The position numbers and the translations under genes were made by a program. The notes beneath the pieces are model-generated. The model saw only the letters and a list, made by a program, of their open reading frames with translations. It was not told the origin of the DNA and did not search any database. 46,545 nt of DNA from the IMG/VR virus record IMGVR_UViG_3300020192_000020, positions 1 to 46,545 of that record. One strand, given 5' to 3'. Below are positions 39,403 through 46,269 of the stretch, piece after piece; position 1 is the first letter of the stretch, and every line of letters starts with the position of its first letter. This DNA comes from a virus.

Positions 39403-40133
39403 GGCGCCGGCCCAGCACGCCCGAGACCGCTGAGAAGATCTACCGAGCAGAGCTGCGCCAGCTCGCGCGAGAGCTGGGCACGATCGCGCGTCTGTACGTG
39501 ATGCGCCACTACGACCCCGACCGACGTGAGGACGCCCCCGACCGACTCACAGGGATCGACTGGCAGAGACTACGAGAGACGCTCGGATCAGTGACCACCG
39601 AGCGCGCGCGCGAGCTTGCTAGATCGCAGGCAAGGCGGGTCGACAGGGGCAACATCAGAGGTTTAGAGCGAGTGTTGCGCATCAATCTCAACACCGAGTC
39701 TAGATCGGTCAAGCTCGCTCTCGCGCGATTTGAGCGCGAGAACGTTGCGTTGATTCGGTCGATCGCCACAGACATCCTGCCCGACGTGCGGAAGGTTGTG
39801 CGCGCTGCGCACCGGGCCGGCACGCGCCCTAAGGACCTCGCGGCGCTGCTAGTCGAGCGCACGGGCGTAGCGCAGTCACGCGCTGACCTGATAGCGCGTG
39901 ACCAGACTTTGAAGGCGAACTCGGCCCTTACGCAGATCCGACACAAGGAAGCGGGGGTCGAGCGCTACGCGTGGGGCACCTCGCGAGACGAGCGCGTGCG
40001 TGACATGCACGCGGCACTCGAAGGCCGCATCTTCGAGTGGAGCGATCCGCCCATCACGAACGAGCAAGGCGACCGAAACGGACCGGGCGAGGACTACCAG
40101 TGCCGCTGCGTGGCGATCCCTGTTTTCGACTGA
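39399..40133 (+). CDS. Head morphogenesis protein (SPP1 gp7/Mu F-like)
   Basis: A 244-residue protein from GTG 39399 (GTGA overlap with portal). The C-terminal domain carries the gp7/MuF signature: LIARDQTLKANSALTQIRHK, then VERYAWGTSRDERVRDMHAA and EDYQCRCVAIPVFD (Cys-rich end). It is carried into the capsid next to the portal. An upstream in-frame extension to 39345 lies inside the portal gene. Confidence 0.85.
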   Translation: MRRRPSTPETAEKIYRAELRQLARELGTIARLYVMRHYDPDRREDAPDRLTGIDWQRLRETLGSVTTERARELARSQARRVDRGNIRGLERVLRINLNTESRSVKLALARFERENVALIRSIATDILPDVRKVVRAAHRAGTRPKDLAALLVERTGVAQSRADLIARDQTLKANSALTQIRHKEAGVERYAWGTSRDERVRDMHAALEGRIFEWSDPPITNEQGDRNGPGEDYQCRCVAIPVFD

Positions 40134-40148
40134 GCTACACTAGGTGGG

Positions 40149-41168
40149 ATGGCCCACGCATTCCGCACCGATCGCAGCATCCTAGGCGCTGTCCAGCGCA
40201 CTCCGCAGGGCGGTATCCGCGTCCCCGCCACCGTGACTCGGTCGGGCGTCCTGACCTACCTACAGCCCGACGGATCGAAGCGTCGAGAGTACCGCCCGGC
40301 CTCGGAAGTCTTCTCCGTCGAGCACCTAGCGAGTCTGCGCGGCGCACCCGTCACGGACCTACACCCCGGCTCGGGGCGTGTGGACTCCAAGACCTGGCGA
40401 TCGCTCTCAGTCGGTCATGCCGGCGAGACACCCGCTCAGGAGGGGGACCACGTCCTGACCGATCTCTACATCCAAGACTCAGGATCGATCGATCTCATCG
40501 AGTCGGGTGAGCGGTCAGAGGTGAGTCTGGGCTACGACACAGACCTAGTGCTAGGCAAGGGCGTCTCGCCTGAGGGCGAGGAATACGACGCCACCCAGAC
40601 GAACCTACGAGTCAATCACGTGGCGCTCGTGCCGAAGGGTCGCGCGGGCTCAGCACGTCTGCGCCTGGACGGAGACGAGGAGATCTCGGAGTGTGCTAGT
40701 CTGGTGTCTATGCCCCTCTCCCCCGAAGTCCAAGCGCGCCTCGACGCACTCGAGTCCGAAAACAAGCGCTTGATCGCCGAGCAGCTCGCGTCGCGCAAGT
40801 TGGCGCTTCGGGCCGTCTTGAAGACGCACAAGGTGAGTGCTCGCGCCGATGCCTCTCCTGAGGAGATGATGACCGACGCGATCAAGAAGATCGCTCCGGG
40901 CGTCGATATCGATGGTGCGAGTCCCGACTTCTTGGCGGGCGCGTTCGCGGTCGCGATCGCGATGGCCCTAGACATCGTACCTGCCCCTGAGCCCGACGCC
41001 GCGACTCCCCCGCCCGCGCCGGATGCCTCGGGCGGTGATGCAGCGCTCGCTCGTGCGGACGCCGTAGACGCTCGCCGCGCTCCTGCGGCACCTCGTGACC
41101 TCTCCCCCAGCGCCGATGAGCTTGCGCGCACTCGTATGATCGCCCGGCGCGCCGGGCGGAAGGATTGA
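40149..41168 (+). CDS. Capsid protease-scaffold fusion (DUF2213)
   Basis: A 339-residue protein. Residues 1-175 are a DUF2213 protease-like domain (GGIRVPATVTRSGVLTYLQP, GAPVTDLHPG, ERSEVSLGYDTDL, VNHVALVPKGRAG, with His as the likely nucleophile partner and Ser in EVSLGY). From about 190 it becomes a coiled-coil scaffold (SPEVQARLDALESENKRLIA), then Ala/Pro-rich. It would scaffold and then process the prohead. Part of the coiled coil is duplicated in the 43957 gene. Confidence 0.82.
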   Translation: MAHAFRTDRSILGAVQRTPQGGIRVPATVTRSGVLTYLQPDGSKRREYRPASEVFSVEHLASLRGAPVTDLHPGSGRVDSKTWRSLSVGHAGETPAQEGDHVLTDLYIQDSGSIDLIESGERSEVSLGYDTDLVLGKGVSPEGEEYDATQTNLRVNHVALVPKGRAGSARLRLDGDEEISECASLVSMPLSPEVQARLDALESENKRLIAEQLASRKLALRAVLKTHKVSARADASPEEMMTDAIKKIAPGVDIDGASPDFLAGAFAVAIAMALDIVPAPEPDAATPPPAPDASGGDAALARADAVDARRAPAAPRDLSPSADELARTRMIARRAGRKD

Positions 41169-41171
41169 TAG

Positions 41172-41702
41172 ATGGCCATCGTATTTCCCAGTGATAACTC
41201 GAGTCCCACGGTCATGGATATCGCGGTTGCCGGACAGATCGCCGACGCGGCGCCCAGGTATAGCGGGTCTTTTATCGTAGAGACCGCGGTCTCGGCGGGC
41301 ATGCCCGTCAAGCGCGGCACCAACAAGGAAAAGGATATCAAGCCCTTCGAAGCGGCCGACGTGCCTAGTGCGTCGATGTTCGCCGGTGTTGTGGTGTTCA
41401 GCTCGACTGCCCCGCTTGAGAACTCGCCACGCCTCGTCGGAGACGTGGTGTCGGTGATGCGTTTCGGCGTGATCTACATGCAGTTTGCCGAGGCGGTCAG
41501 TGGTGGTGAGCAGGTCGGGATTACTCTCGCGACTGGCGCGCTCAGCGGCGTCCCGCAGGGCACTGCGGCCGGCGCGCTGGCGACTGGCATCGTGGTCCTA
41601 CCCGGACTCCGCATCGTACAGAGCACCGCGGCCGCTGGGCCCGCGCGTGTTGAAGTCAACCTTTTCGGTTCGCAAGACGCGGCCACGGTCGGGAGTCTCT
41701 GA
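41172..41702 (+). CDS. Capsid decoration/cement-like protein
   Basis: A 176-residue beta-rich protein (FPSDNSSPTVMDIAVAGQIA, VVSVMRFGVIYMQFAEAVSG, GGEQVGITLATGAL) lying between scaffold and major capsid genes. This is the pattern of structural cement (gp24-type) proteins in phages with DUF2184 capsids. It overlaps the capsid start by TGATG. Confidence 0.7.
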   Translation: MAIVFPSDNSSPTVMDIAVAGQIADAAPRYSGSFIVETAVSAGMPVKRGTNKEKDIKPFEAADVPSASMFAGVVVFSSTAPLENSPRLVGDVVSVMRFGVIYMQFAEAVSGGEQVGITLATGALSGVPQGTAAGALATGIVVLPGLRIVQSTAAAGPARVEVNLFGSQDAATVGSL

Positions 41703-42736
41703 TGGTCACTCGTGAACAGAATATCGCGTCCGCCGCTGAGTGCGCCCGCTATATCAATGACATGCAGGCCCGGCTCGGCTCGGACGCGCCCAACTTCGGC
41801 GGAGATCTCCGCCGCTTGGACGCCGATGAGACTGCCATGCTGGCACAGCAACTCGAGCATTTGCGCTCCAAGGTTTATGAGCAGGACTACCCCCTGCTCA
41901 AGGCTAAGGAGATCCTTCCGATCGAAAATGACACCGGTGATGCGGAGTATTTCTCTTGGGAAGAGACCGCGAGTGTCGGGGCCTTCAAGGTCATTTCGGA
42001 TGATGGCTATGCGGACGATCCGCCCAGCTCTGAGGTGCTTGGCCGCAAGCTGACTCGCCGGATCCGTGACCTAGGTGGAGTCGTGCACCACACGATCGCC
42101 GACCTTCGGCGCGCGGCATTCAGCGGGCGCCCGATCGTGAGCCGCAAGCTCGAAGCGATGCGTCGGGCGTACGAGACCCAGTTGAACACGATCGCCTTCT
42201 TGGGCGACGGCGACGCGATCGAGACCGGTTTGGCGAACATCCCGACGGGCACCGGCGCCGGGCAGATCCGCAGCACGGCTGTGACCTCTGCGGCCTGGGA
42301 TTCGACCCCCGACGCTGCGGTGATGATCAGCGATCTGAACGCCGCTGTCACTGCGTACCTGGATGTCAACGAGGCGCGGGTCCCCTCGGATCTCATCCTC
42401 CCCCGACTCCAGTACATGCGCTTCCATCAGACCTACACGACCGATACCAATGCAGAGTCGGCGGCCGCCCGCTGGCTTCGCGACAATGGGTATGTCACGA
42501 AGATCCACTCTGAGGACTCGTTCAAATCGGTTGACGCCGGCGGCACTGGATCGCGCGGCCTACTGTTCGAGCGCGATGTGGACTCCGTGTCTCTCGTGAT
42601 CGCGCAGGACTTCACGATGTTGCCTCCCCAGCCCGAGAATTTCGCCTTCAAAACGTTGGCTTACGCGCGCACCGCCGGCACCGTCGTGTACCGGCCCACC
42701 GCGCTGCGCTACCTGACCGGATTGCCCAACACCTGA
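41702..42736 (+). CDS. Major capsid protein (DUF2184 type)
   Basis: A 344-residue HK97-fold capsid protein of the DUF2184 family: LLKAKEILPIENDTGDAEYF, WEETASVGAFKVISD, IADLRRAAFSGRPIVSRKLE, LPRLQYMRFHQTYTTDTNA and the terminal 'FTMLPPQPENFAFKTLAY' region are typical. ATG 41702 overlaps the upstream stop. It is the last gene of this rightward run before a strong terminator-like hairpin. Confidence 0.88.
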   Translation: MVTREQNIASAAECARYINDMQARLGSDAPNFGGDLRRLDADETAMLAQQLEHLRSKVYEQDYPLLKAKEILPIENDTGDAEYFSWEETASVGAFKVISDDGYADDPPSSEVLGRKLTRRIRDLGGVVHHTIADLRRAAFSGRPIVSRKLEAMRRAYETQLNTIAFLGDGDAIETGLANIPTGTGAGQIRSTAVTSAAWDSTPDAAVMISDLNAAVTAYLDVNEARVPSDLILPRLQYMRFHQTYTTDTNAESAAARWLRDNGYVTKIHSEDSFKSVDAGGTGSRGLLFERDVDSVSLVIAQDFTMLPPQPENFAFKTLAYARTAGTVVYRPTALRYLTGLPNT

Positions 42737-42743
42737 GATCTAC

Positions 42744-42775
42744 CGCCCGCGCGCCGCCCTCCCGGCGCGCGGGCG
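42744..42775. terminator. Strong GC hairpin between convergent genes
   Basis: A perfect 12-base-pair stem (first CGCCCGCGCGCC, last GGCGCGCGGGCG) with an 8-base loop GCCCTCCC, 7 bases after the capsid stop. The following TTCC-rich run is not a clean U tract. It sits between rightward capsid and leftward ASCH-like genes, so it probably ends both transcripts. Confidence 0.8.
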
Positions 42776-42785
42776 TTCCTTCCCT

Positions 42786-43418
42786 TCAGATGCGGCGTTC
42801 GACGGCGAACTCGATCACCTGCACCCACACAGGCCGATCGCGACTCCATGCGTCCGCGTCGCGCGTGCGGGCGATCCACGCGTTTCCGAACGCGTGGATC
42901 GCCGAGCCGAGGCAGTGCTCGTGCCCCATCACCGGGTCGATGATGTTGGGGTGCGGCCGGAGCGACGACCAGGTCGGCCTATGGCCGCCAGGCACCGAGT
43001 GCATCCCCTCCGCGATCGCATCGGCCTCGGTGATCGCCGTGAGGCGCTCGAAGCGCACAGCGATCACCTCGAGTGTGAGCCGCGAGGCCCAGCGCGGCAT
43101 GTGCTGGGGCGATCGCCGCTTGACGCGCGACCCCGGCCACAGCGTGGATCCACGATGGACCCCGCCGGCTCGGTAGACCCGCTCGCCGTCCTCTAGGATG
43201 GCGAGGTCGGCATCCGGAGTCGCGCACCCACGCCCCTCGAATTGGGGCTCGAAGGCCTCGCGCACCCACAGGCGATCGCCGATCTTGCTGGGGGGGCAGG
43301 GACACGGGGCCGCCCCGCGGCCAGGGTGCCAGTGATACTCGCGGCGCAGCTGCGACTTCGCGCCTTCGAGGATCGCGCGCACTTCTACCGGGCCCATGGT
43401 GATCGCGCGCTCGGTCAC
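42786..43418 (-). CDS. ASCH-like domain protein
   Basis: A 210-residue protein of the phage ASCH type: GPVEVRAILEGAKSQLRREY (the [K/R]TQTRR-like position is KSQLRRE), KIGDRLWVREAFEP, HMPRWASRLTLEVIAVRFER, AITEADAIAEGMHS and a C-terminal WIARTR...PVWVQVIEF. ASCH domains bind RNA or modified nucleosides; some relatives hydrolyse N4-acetylcytidine. Role in this phage is unknown. GTG 43418 overlaps the zinc-ribbon gene stop. Its N-terminus is duplicated at 43689. Confidence 0.78.
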   Translation of the reverse strand: MTERAITMGPVEVRAILEGAKSQLRREYHWHPGRGAAPCPCPPSKIGDRLWVREAFEPQFEGRGCATPDADLAILEDGERVYRAGGVHRGSTLWPGSRVKRRSPQHMPRWASRLTLEVIAVRFERLTAITEADAIAEGMHSVPGGHRPTWSSLRPHPNIIDPVMGHEHCLGSAIHAFGNAWIARTRDADAWSRDRPVWVQVIEFAVERRI

Positions 43419-43426
43419 TGCCCACC
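43347..43426. repeat. 80-base exact direct repeat, copy 1
   Basis: Eighty bases covering the start of the ASCH-like gene and the end of the gene before it occur again at 43689-43768. Similarity continues at lower level for about 15 bases beyond. A recent tandem duplication is the simplest cause. Confidence 0.9.
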
Positions 43427-43648
43427 TCCCGCCACGACCACGTAGGCGTGACCATCATCACACTCGACGCGCCACAGGACGCCGCAGCACGCCAATGGTG
43501 CGGCCTCGTCGATCCACATAGGCCCGCAGTGACGACACCTGCACTCCGGCCGGTGCTCCGCGAACTCGTGGTCGGAGAAGACCCCACGTCGCGCCGGGAA
43601 GAGCGGAGCGCCGCAGAGGGGGCATCCGAGATGCGGTGTGTCAGTCAC
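43415..43648 (-). CDS. Zinc-ribbon-like small protein
   Basis: A 77-residue protein with MTDTPHLGCPLCGAPLFPAR (CxxC), then CRCRHCGPM and CC in the second half, and His residues. Probably binds zinc. It ends in AGGGQ, the same end as the product of 43757-43960, owing to the duplication. It overlaps the ASCH-like start (GTGA). Confidence 0.65.
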   Translation of the reverse strand: MTDTPHLGCPLCGAPLFPARRGVFSDHEFAEHRPECRCRHCGPMWIDEAAPLACCGVLWRVECDDGHAYVVVAGGGQ

Positions 43649-43760
43649 TCCCCACCTCCCGCTCTTCGCCGCCAGCTGTGATGCACGTCAGCTGCGACTT
43701 CGCGCCTTCGAGGATCGCGCGCACTTCTACCGGGCCCATGGTGATCGCGCGCTCGGTCAC
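43641..43760 (-). pseudogene. Truncated duplicate of the ASCH-like gene
   Basis: A 39-residue frame from GTG 43760 whose first 24 residues match the ASCH-like protein (TERAITMGPVEVRAILEGAK), then run into unrelated TCITAGGEEREVGSD. The break follows the 80-base repeat exactly. A remnant of a tandem duplication or a recombination product; it still overlaps the upstream stop (GTGA) and may be translated. Confidence 0.7.
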
Positions 43761-43768
43761 TGCCCACC
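43689..43768. repeat. 80-base exact direct repeat, copy 2
   Basis: Second copy of the 43347-43426 repeat, 342 bases apart. The intervening DNA is the zinc-ribbon gene. Direct repeats of this length could let the zinc-ribbon segment be lost or amplified by recombination. Confidence 0.9.
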
Positions 43769-43960
43769 GCCTGCCGCGACCATCGAGCGGCCTAGGCGCA
43801 CAAGCTCTCGGCGCGCCGCGCGCCGCGCGCGCGCCTGGGTGAAGAACGCTCCCTGTCCGCCGTCCAGGGCAATGACACGCCAGCGCCACAGTGACCCGTC
43901 AGGGTACACCCTCGCGATGCTGAGTGACGACGCCCCCCCTGCTTGCGTGCGCCACCTCAT
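43757..43960 (-). CDS. Small hypothetical protein
   Basis: A 67-residue basic protein from ATG 43960 (MRWRTQAGGASSLSIARVYP), chosen for the ATGA overlap with the preceding stop rather than the longer frame from 44065. The end (MVAAGGGQ) is shared with the zinc-ribbon gene through the duplication. An Arg-rich helix (QARARRAARRELVR) could bind nucleic acid. Confidence 0.55.
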   Translation of the reverse strand: MRWRTQAGGASSLSIARVYPDGSLWRWRVIALDGGQGAFFTQARARRAARRELVRLGRSMVAAGGGQ

Positions 43961-44352
43961 GACTCGTCTCCGGCAGGCTCTCCGCCCAGCCCTAGCGCGG
44001 TGCGGACGGCCTCCCGTAGTGCTGCGTTCTCCGCTCGCAGCATATGGGCCTCCTCGGCGTCGCACGTCCAGACCTGTGCGGCCTGAGCCATGCGCTCGCG
44101 GATGGCCGCGCGCAGCGCCTCCACTAGGTGCTCGGGCTCCGTCCGTAGCCCGGTGGACACGGCTTCGGTGGCCAGTCGGATCAGATACTCGTGCTTCATA
44201 GCAGCGTGGACGCGATACTCCGAGATCTCCTGGTCTCCGTCCAGGTGCAGACCTCGGGACTTCAACTGCGCGCGGATTGCCGCGCTGCGGAGACGCTTGT
44301 TATCCTCTTCTAGGGCGTCGAGACGCGCCTGGACTTCGGGGGGGTGCTTCAT
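43957..44352 (-). CDS. Coiled-coil protein sharing a segment with the capsid scaffold
   Basis: A 131-residue helical protein. Its first 23 residues (HPPEVQARLDALEEDNKRLR) and a later HLDGDQEISEY match the scaffold part of the 40149 protein (SPEVQARLDALESENKRL and RLDGDEEISEC), and the DNA is similar too, but the two pieces are in reverse order. The rest is helical (RAENAALREAVRTALGLGG). Ribosome site AAAGGATATC precedes ATG 44352. A possible assembly regulator or a recombination product. Confidence 0.65.
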   Translation of the reverse strand: MKHPPEVQARLDALEEDNKRLRSAAIRAQLKSRGLHLDGDQEISEYRVHAAMKHEYLIRLATEAVSTGLRTEPEHLVEALRAAIRERMAQAAQVWTCDAEEAHMLRAENAALREAVRTALGLGGEPAGDES

Positions 44353-44367
44353 GTGATATCCTTTCCA

Positions 44368-44655
44368 ATGATTTACGTTCGGAACCTATCGAACCATACC
44401 GCGATCCACGGGATCGCGCCAGGTGAATGCGCATGGACCGATCTGGACCTGGTCGAGGGTCTAGAGAGACTCGTCCCCGATCGTCGGGTGCCTCCGCCCG
44501 CCGCCGTCCCCAGTGAGCCCGAGCCCGTACGACGCGGCCCAGGCCGACCCCGCAAGGACCGCGGCGACTACCAGAGCAGCGCGCCCCTCGCCCGTACGGG
44601 CGAGCCTGAGCCCGCCAGTGAGCAGATCCTGGCTCCCGTGCCCGCGCGCGAGTAG
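44368..44655 (+). CDS. Small protein with AT-hook-like motif near capsid genes
   Basis: A 95-residue protein from ATG 44368 (MIYVRNLSNHTAIHGIAPGE), with an early beta domain, ADLDLVEGLERLVPD-like middle (written DLDLVEGLERL) and RRGPGRPRKDRGD (GRPRK, an AT-hook-like core) near residue 60. Similar small proteins lie between capsid and head-tail connector genes of other phages. There is no obvious ribosome site. It overlaps a leftward frame at 44461-44697. Confidence 0.55.
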   Translation: MIYVRNLSNHTAIHGIAPGECAWTDLDLVEGLERLVPDRRVPPPAAVPSEPEPVRRGPGRPRKDRGDYQSSAPLARTGEPEPASEQILAPVPARE

Positions 44656-44697
44656 CCAGCATCGCGCAGCTGTCGTGTATTCGTCTTCGGTGGTCAT
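44461..44697 (-). CDS. Possible small membrane protein (antisense to 44368 gene)
   Basis: A 78-residue frame from ATG 44697, whose start overlaps the preceding stop (ATGA). A hydrophobic segment (AALVVAAVLAGSAWAASYGL) is visible. It overlaps 195 bases of the rightward 44368 gene, so only one may matter. The coupling favours it; the overlap is against it. Confidence 0.35.
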   Translation of the reverse strand: MTTEDEYTTAARCWLLARGHGSQDLLTGGLRLARTGEGRAALVVAAVLAGSAWAASYGLGLTGDGGGRRHPTIGDESL

Positions 44698-45011
44698 GAC
44701 CGGCTCCGCTCGATCGCGCGGTCGTACAGCGCGATCACGTCCTCATGAGTGCGGCCGGGCGCGTCGTTCCACTCGTCGACCCCATGGTGCGCGCCCTCAG
44801 GGAGTGCCGCGCCCAGCTCCGCCATCGCGCGGCTGATGTGATCCACCTCAGCGCCCGCGAGCGCGCCGAGGGCGCACCAGCACACGGCCTCCGCGGCCGT
44901 GCCGTCCGACGCACACCCGCCAGCATCACGGGCCCACACGCGTTGCGTCCAGCCTCGGGCGATGCGTGCGCGACCTTCGATCAGTAGTTCGGTGGTTTGG
45001 TTCTTGTTCAT
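44694..45011 (-). CDS. DUF6197-like protein
   Basis: A 105-residue protein with GWTQRVWARDAGG, then AVCWCALGALAGAE and a final VDEWNDAPGRTHEDVIALYD, the recurring pattern of DUF6197 proteins (CALGA and WNDxxGRT). Function unknown in the family. Overlaps both neighbours by ATGA. Confidence 0.7.
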   Translation of the reverse strand: MNKNQTTELLIEGRARIARGWTQRVWARDAGGCASDGTAAEAVCWCALGALAGAEVDHISRAMAELGAALPEGAHHGVDEWNDAPGRTHEDVIALYDRAIERSRS

Positions 45012-45190
45012 GGGCGCACCCCTAGGTGCGCGAGCACGAGGGCGCAGATATGTGCCGGCAGGGTGGCGAGTGTGGGGTCCAGTGTCGAGGTAACACGGAT
45101 GCGCTTCTGTTTAAAAATCGACCATAGGACCACGGATCGGTCTTCGCGGAAGTCGATCGAGAGGTCGGGCTCATTCTTTTTCGGTGTCAT
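45008..45190 (-). CDS. Small hypothetical protein
   Basis: A 60-residue protein from ATG 45190 (MTPKKNEPDLSIDFREDRSV), beta then helix. It is the first gene of the leftward set and divergent from the head-tail adaptor gene at 45234; the 43-base gap must hold any promoters (a dyad ATCC-TCG-GGAT lies there). Confidence 0.5.
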   Translation of the reverse strand: MTPKKNEPDLSIDFREDRSVVLWSIFKQKRIRVTSTLDPTLATLPAHICALVLAHLGVRP

Positions 45191-45233
45191 GGGCGGATCA
45201 TGACCGATCCTCGGGATGTGTCAAGATACATTC

Positions 45234-45521
45234 ATGACCGCCTCGGAATTCGTCGTCCTGTTCCCCGAATTCTCGGGCGCGCCCACCGCGCTGATAGAGT
45301 CGCGGATCGCTTGGGCGGAGGCGCGCACTACGGTGGAGATCTGGGGAGAGCTGCGCGAGCAAGGTGTGGGTTTTCTCACGGCACACTACCTGGCTCTGGC
45401 ACCCGGCGGGAAGAAGATGGCCAAGGGCGAAAATGCGGGGGAGACCATGTATCTCGAGCAGCGTCGGTTTCTCGAAGGCGTGGTGTCGTCGGGGTGGCGC
45501 GTGGTGTCGTCGTGTCCATAG
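45234..45521 (+). CDS. Head-tail adaptor (DUF4054-like)
   Basis: A 95-residue helical protein: ASEFVVLFPEFSGAPTALIE, ARTTVEIWGELREQGVGFLT, AHYLALAPGG. The F-FPEF start and the LTAHYLAL helix are the DUF4054 hallmarks. These proteins form the first ring beneath the portal. Start ATG 45234 was chosen over an in-frame start at 45216 because it gives the usual family N-terminus. Confidence 0.78.
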   Translation: MTASEFVVLFPEFSGAPTALIESRIAWAEARTTVEIWGELREQGVGFLTAHYLALAPGGKKMAKGENAGETMYLEQRRFLEGVVSSGWRVVSSCP

Positions 45522-45820
45522 CACCTATCCCCATGACGCTCGCCGAGGCTGCGGTCGAGATAGCCGGTATCGCAGGGCTGGACAGCAGGCAGTCGCGTGC
45601 GGTCACGGTCGCAATGCGGACGGCGCAGAGAGCCCGCACGTCGAGCACGTCGCAAGTCAACACCATCGCCGATCTGATCTTCGCGCGCGACGCGCAGCGC
45701 AGCGCGCTCGATGCCATCGATCGCGCGTTCGCCGATCTGATCCTCGCGCGCGACGCGCAACGCGGTGCGCTCGACGCGCTCGATCGAGCTATCGGTACGG
45801 CAACCACGGTGGACGTCTAG
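45512..45820 (+). CDS. Helical protein with two 21-residue repeats
   Basis: A 102-residue protein from GTG 45512 (or 95 residues from ATG 45533). The C-terminal half contains two tandem copies of a 63-base unit (45669-45731 and 45732-45794), each giving ADLI(F/L)ARDAQR(S/G)ALDA(I/L)DRA. The repeats make a regular amphipathic helix. It lies between connector proteins, so it may be structural. No family recognised. Confidence 0.55.
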   Translation: MSIAPIPMTLAEAAVEIAGIAGLDSRQSRAVTVAMRTAQRARTSSTSQVNTIADLIFARDAQRSALDAIDRAFADLILARDAQRGALDALDRAIGTATTVDV

Positions 45821-46269
45821 TGTCGGTCACCCAGCGCGACCGGGGGGCTGTCGCGCTGATAGCCGGTCTCCAGACCCGCGGCGTCGAGTACGTCATGGTC
45901 GGCGTTCTCGGCGGCGATCAGGGCGGCTACGCCGACGGCGGTGGAGTCACCACAGCTGATATCGCGGAGTGGGCCGAATTTGGCATCGGACAGCCCATGC
46001 GCTCTTGGCTGCGCGCGTGGGCCGACACGCACGAGGCCGATGTCCGGCGTTTCGCGCGCGAGGAGTTGAAGGCCGTCAAGGCAGGAAATCGCACCATGCG
46101 TCAGGCGCACGCACGCATGGGTGTGTGGATCGTCGGGCAGATCCAGGCGCGGATCGCCGCGGGAATCGAGCCCGAGAACGCCCCAAGCACGATCGCCCAG
46201 AAGGGCTCAAGTAAGCCTCTGATCGACACGGGGATCTTCCGCGCGTCGATCACCTCCCGCGTCGTTTGA
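45820..46269 (+). CDS. Neck/tail completion protein (HK97 gp10-like)
   Basis: A 149-residue protein from GTG 45820 (TAGTG overlap). It has VGVLGGDQGGYADGG, VTTADIAEWAEFGIGQPMRS and WLRAWADTHEAD, then a helix and SKPLIDTGIFRASITSRVV. The 'EFG...P-RSWLR' and 'LIDTG-x-SITSRV' motifs are characteristic of HK97 gp10/Mu gp-type neck proteins. It joins head to tail. Its stop lies 20 bases inside the leftward junction gene. Confidence 0.78.
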   Translation: MSVTQRDRGAVALIAGLQTRGVEYVMVGVLGGDQGGYADGGGVTTADIAEWAEFGIGQPMRSWLRAWADTHEADVRRFAREELKAVKAGNRTMRQAHARMGVWIVGQIQARIAAGIEPENAPSTIAQKGSSKPLIDTGIFRASITSRVV

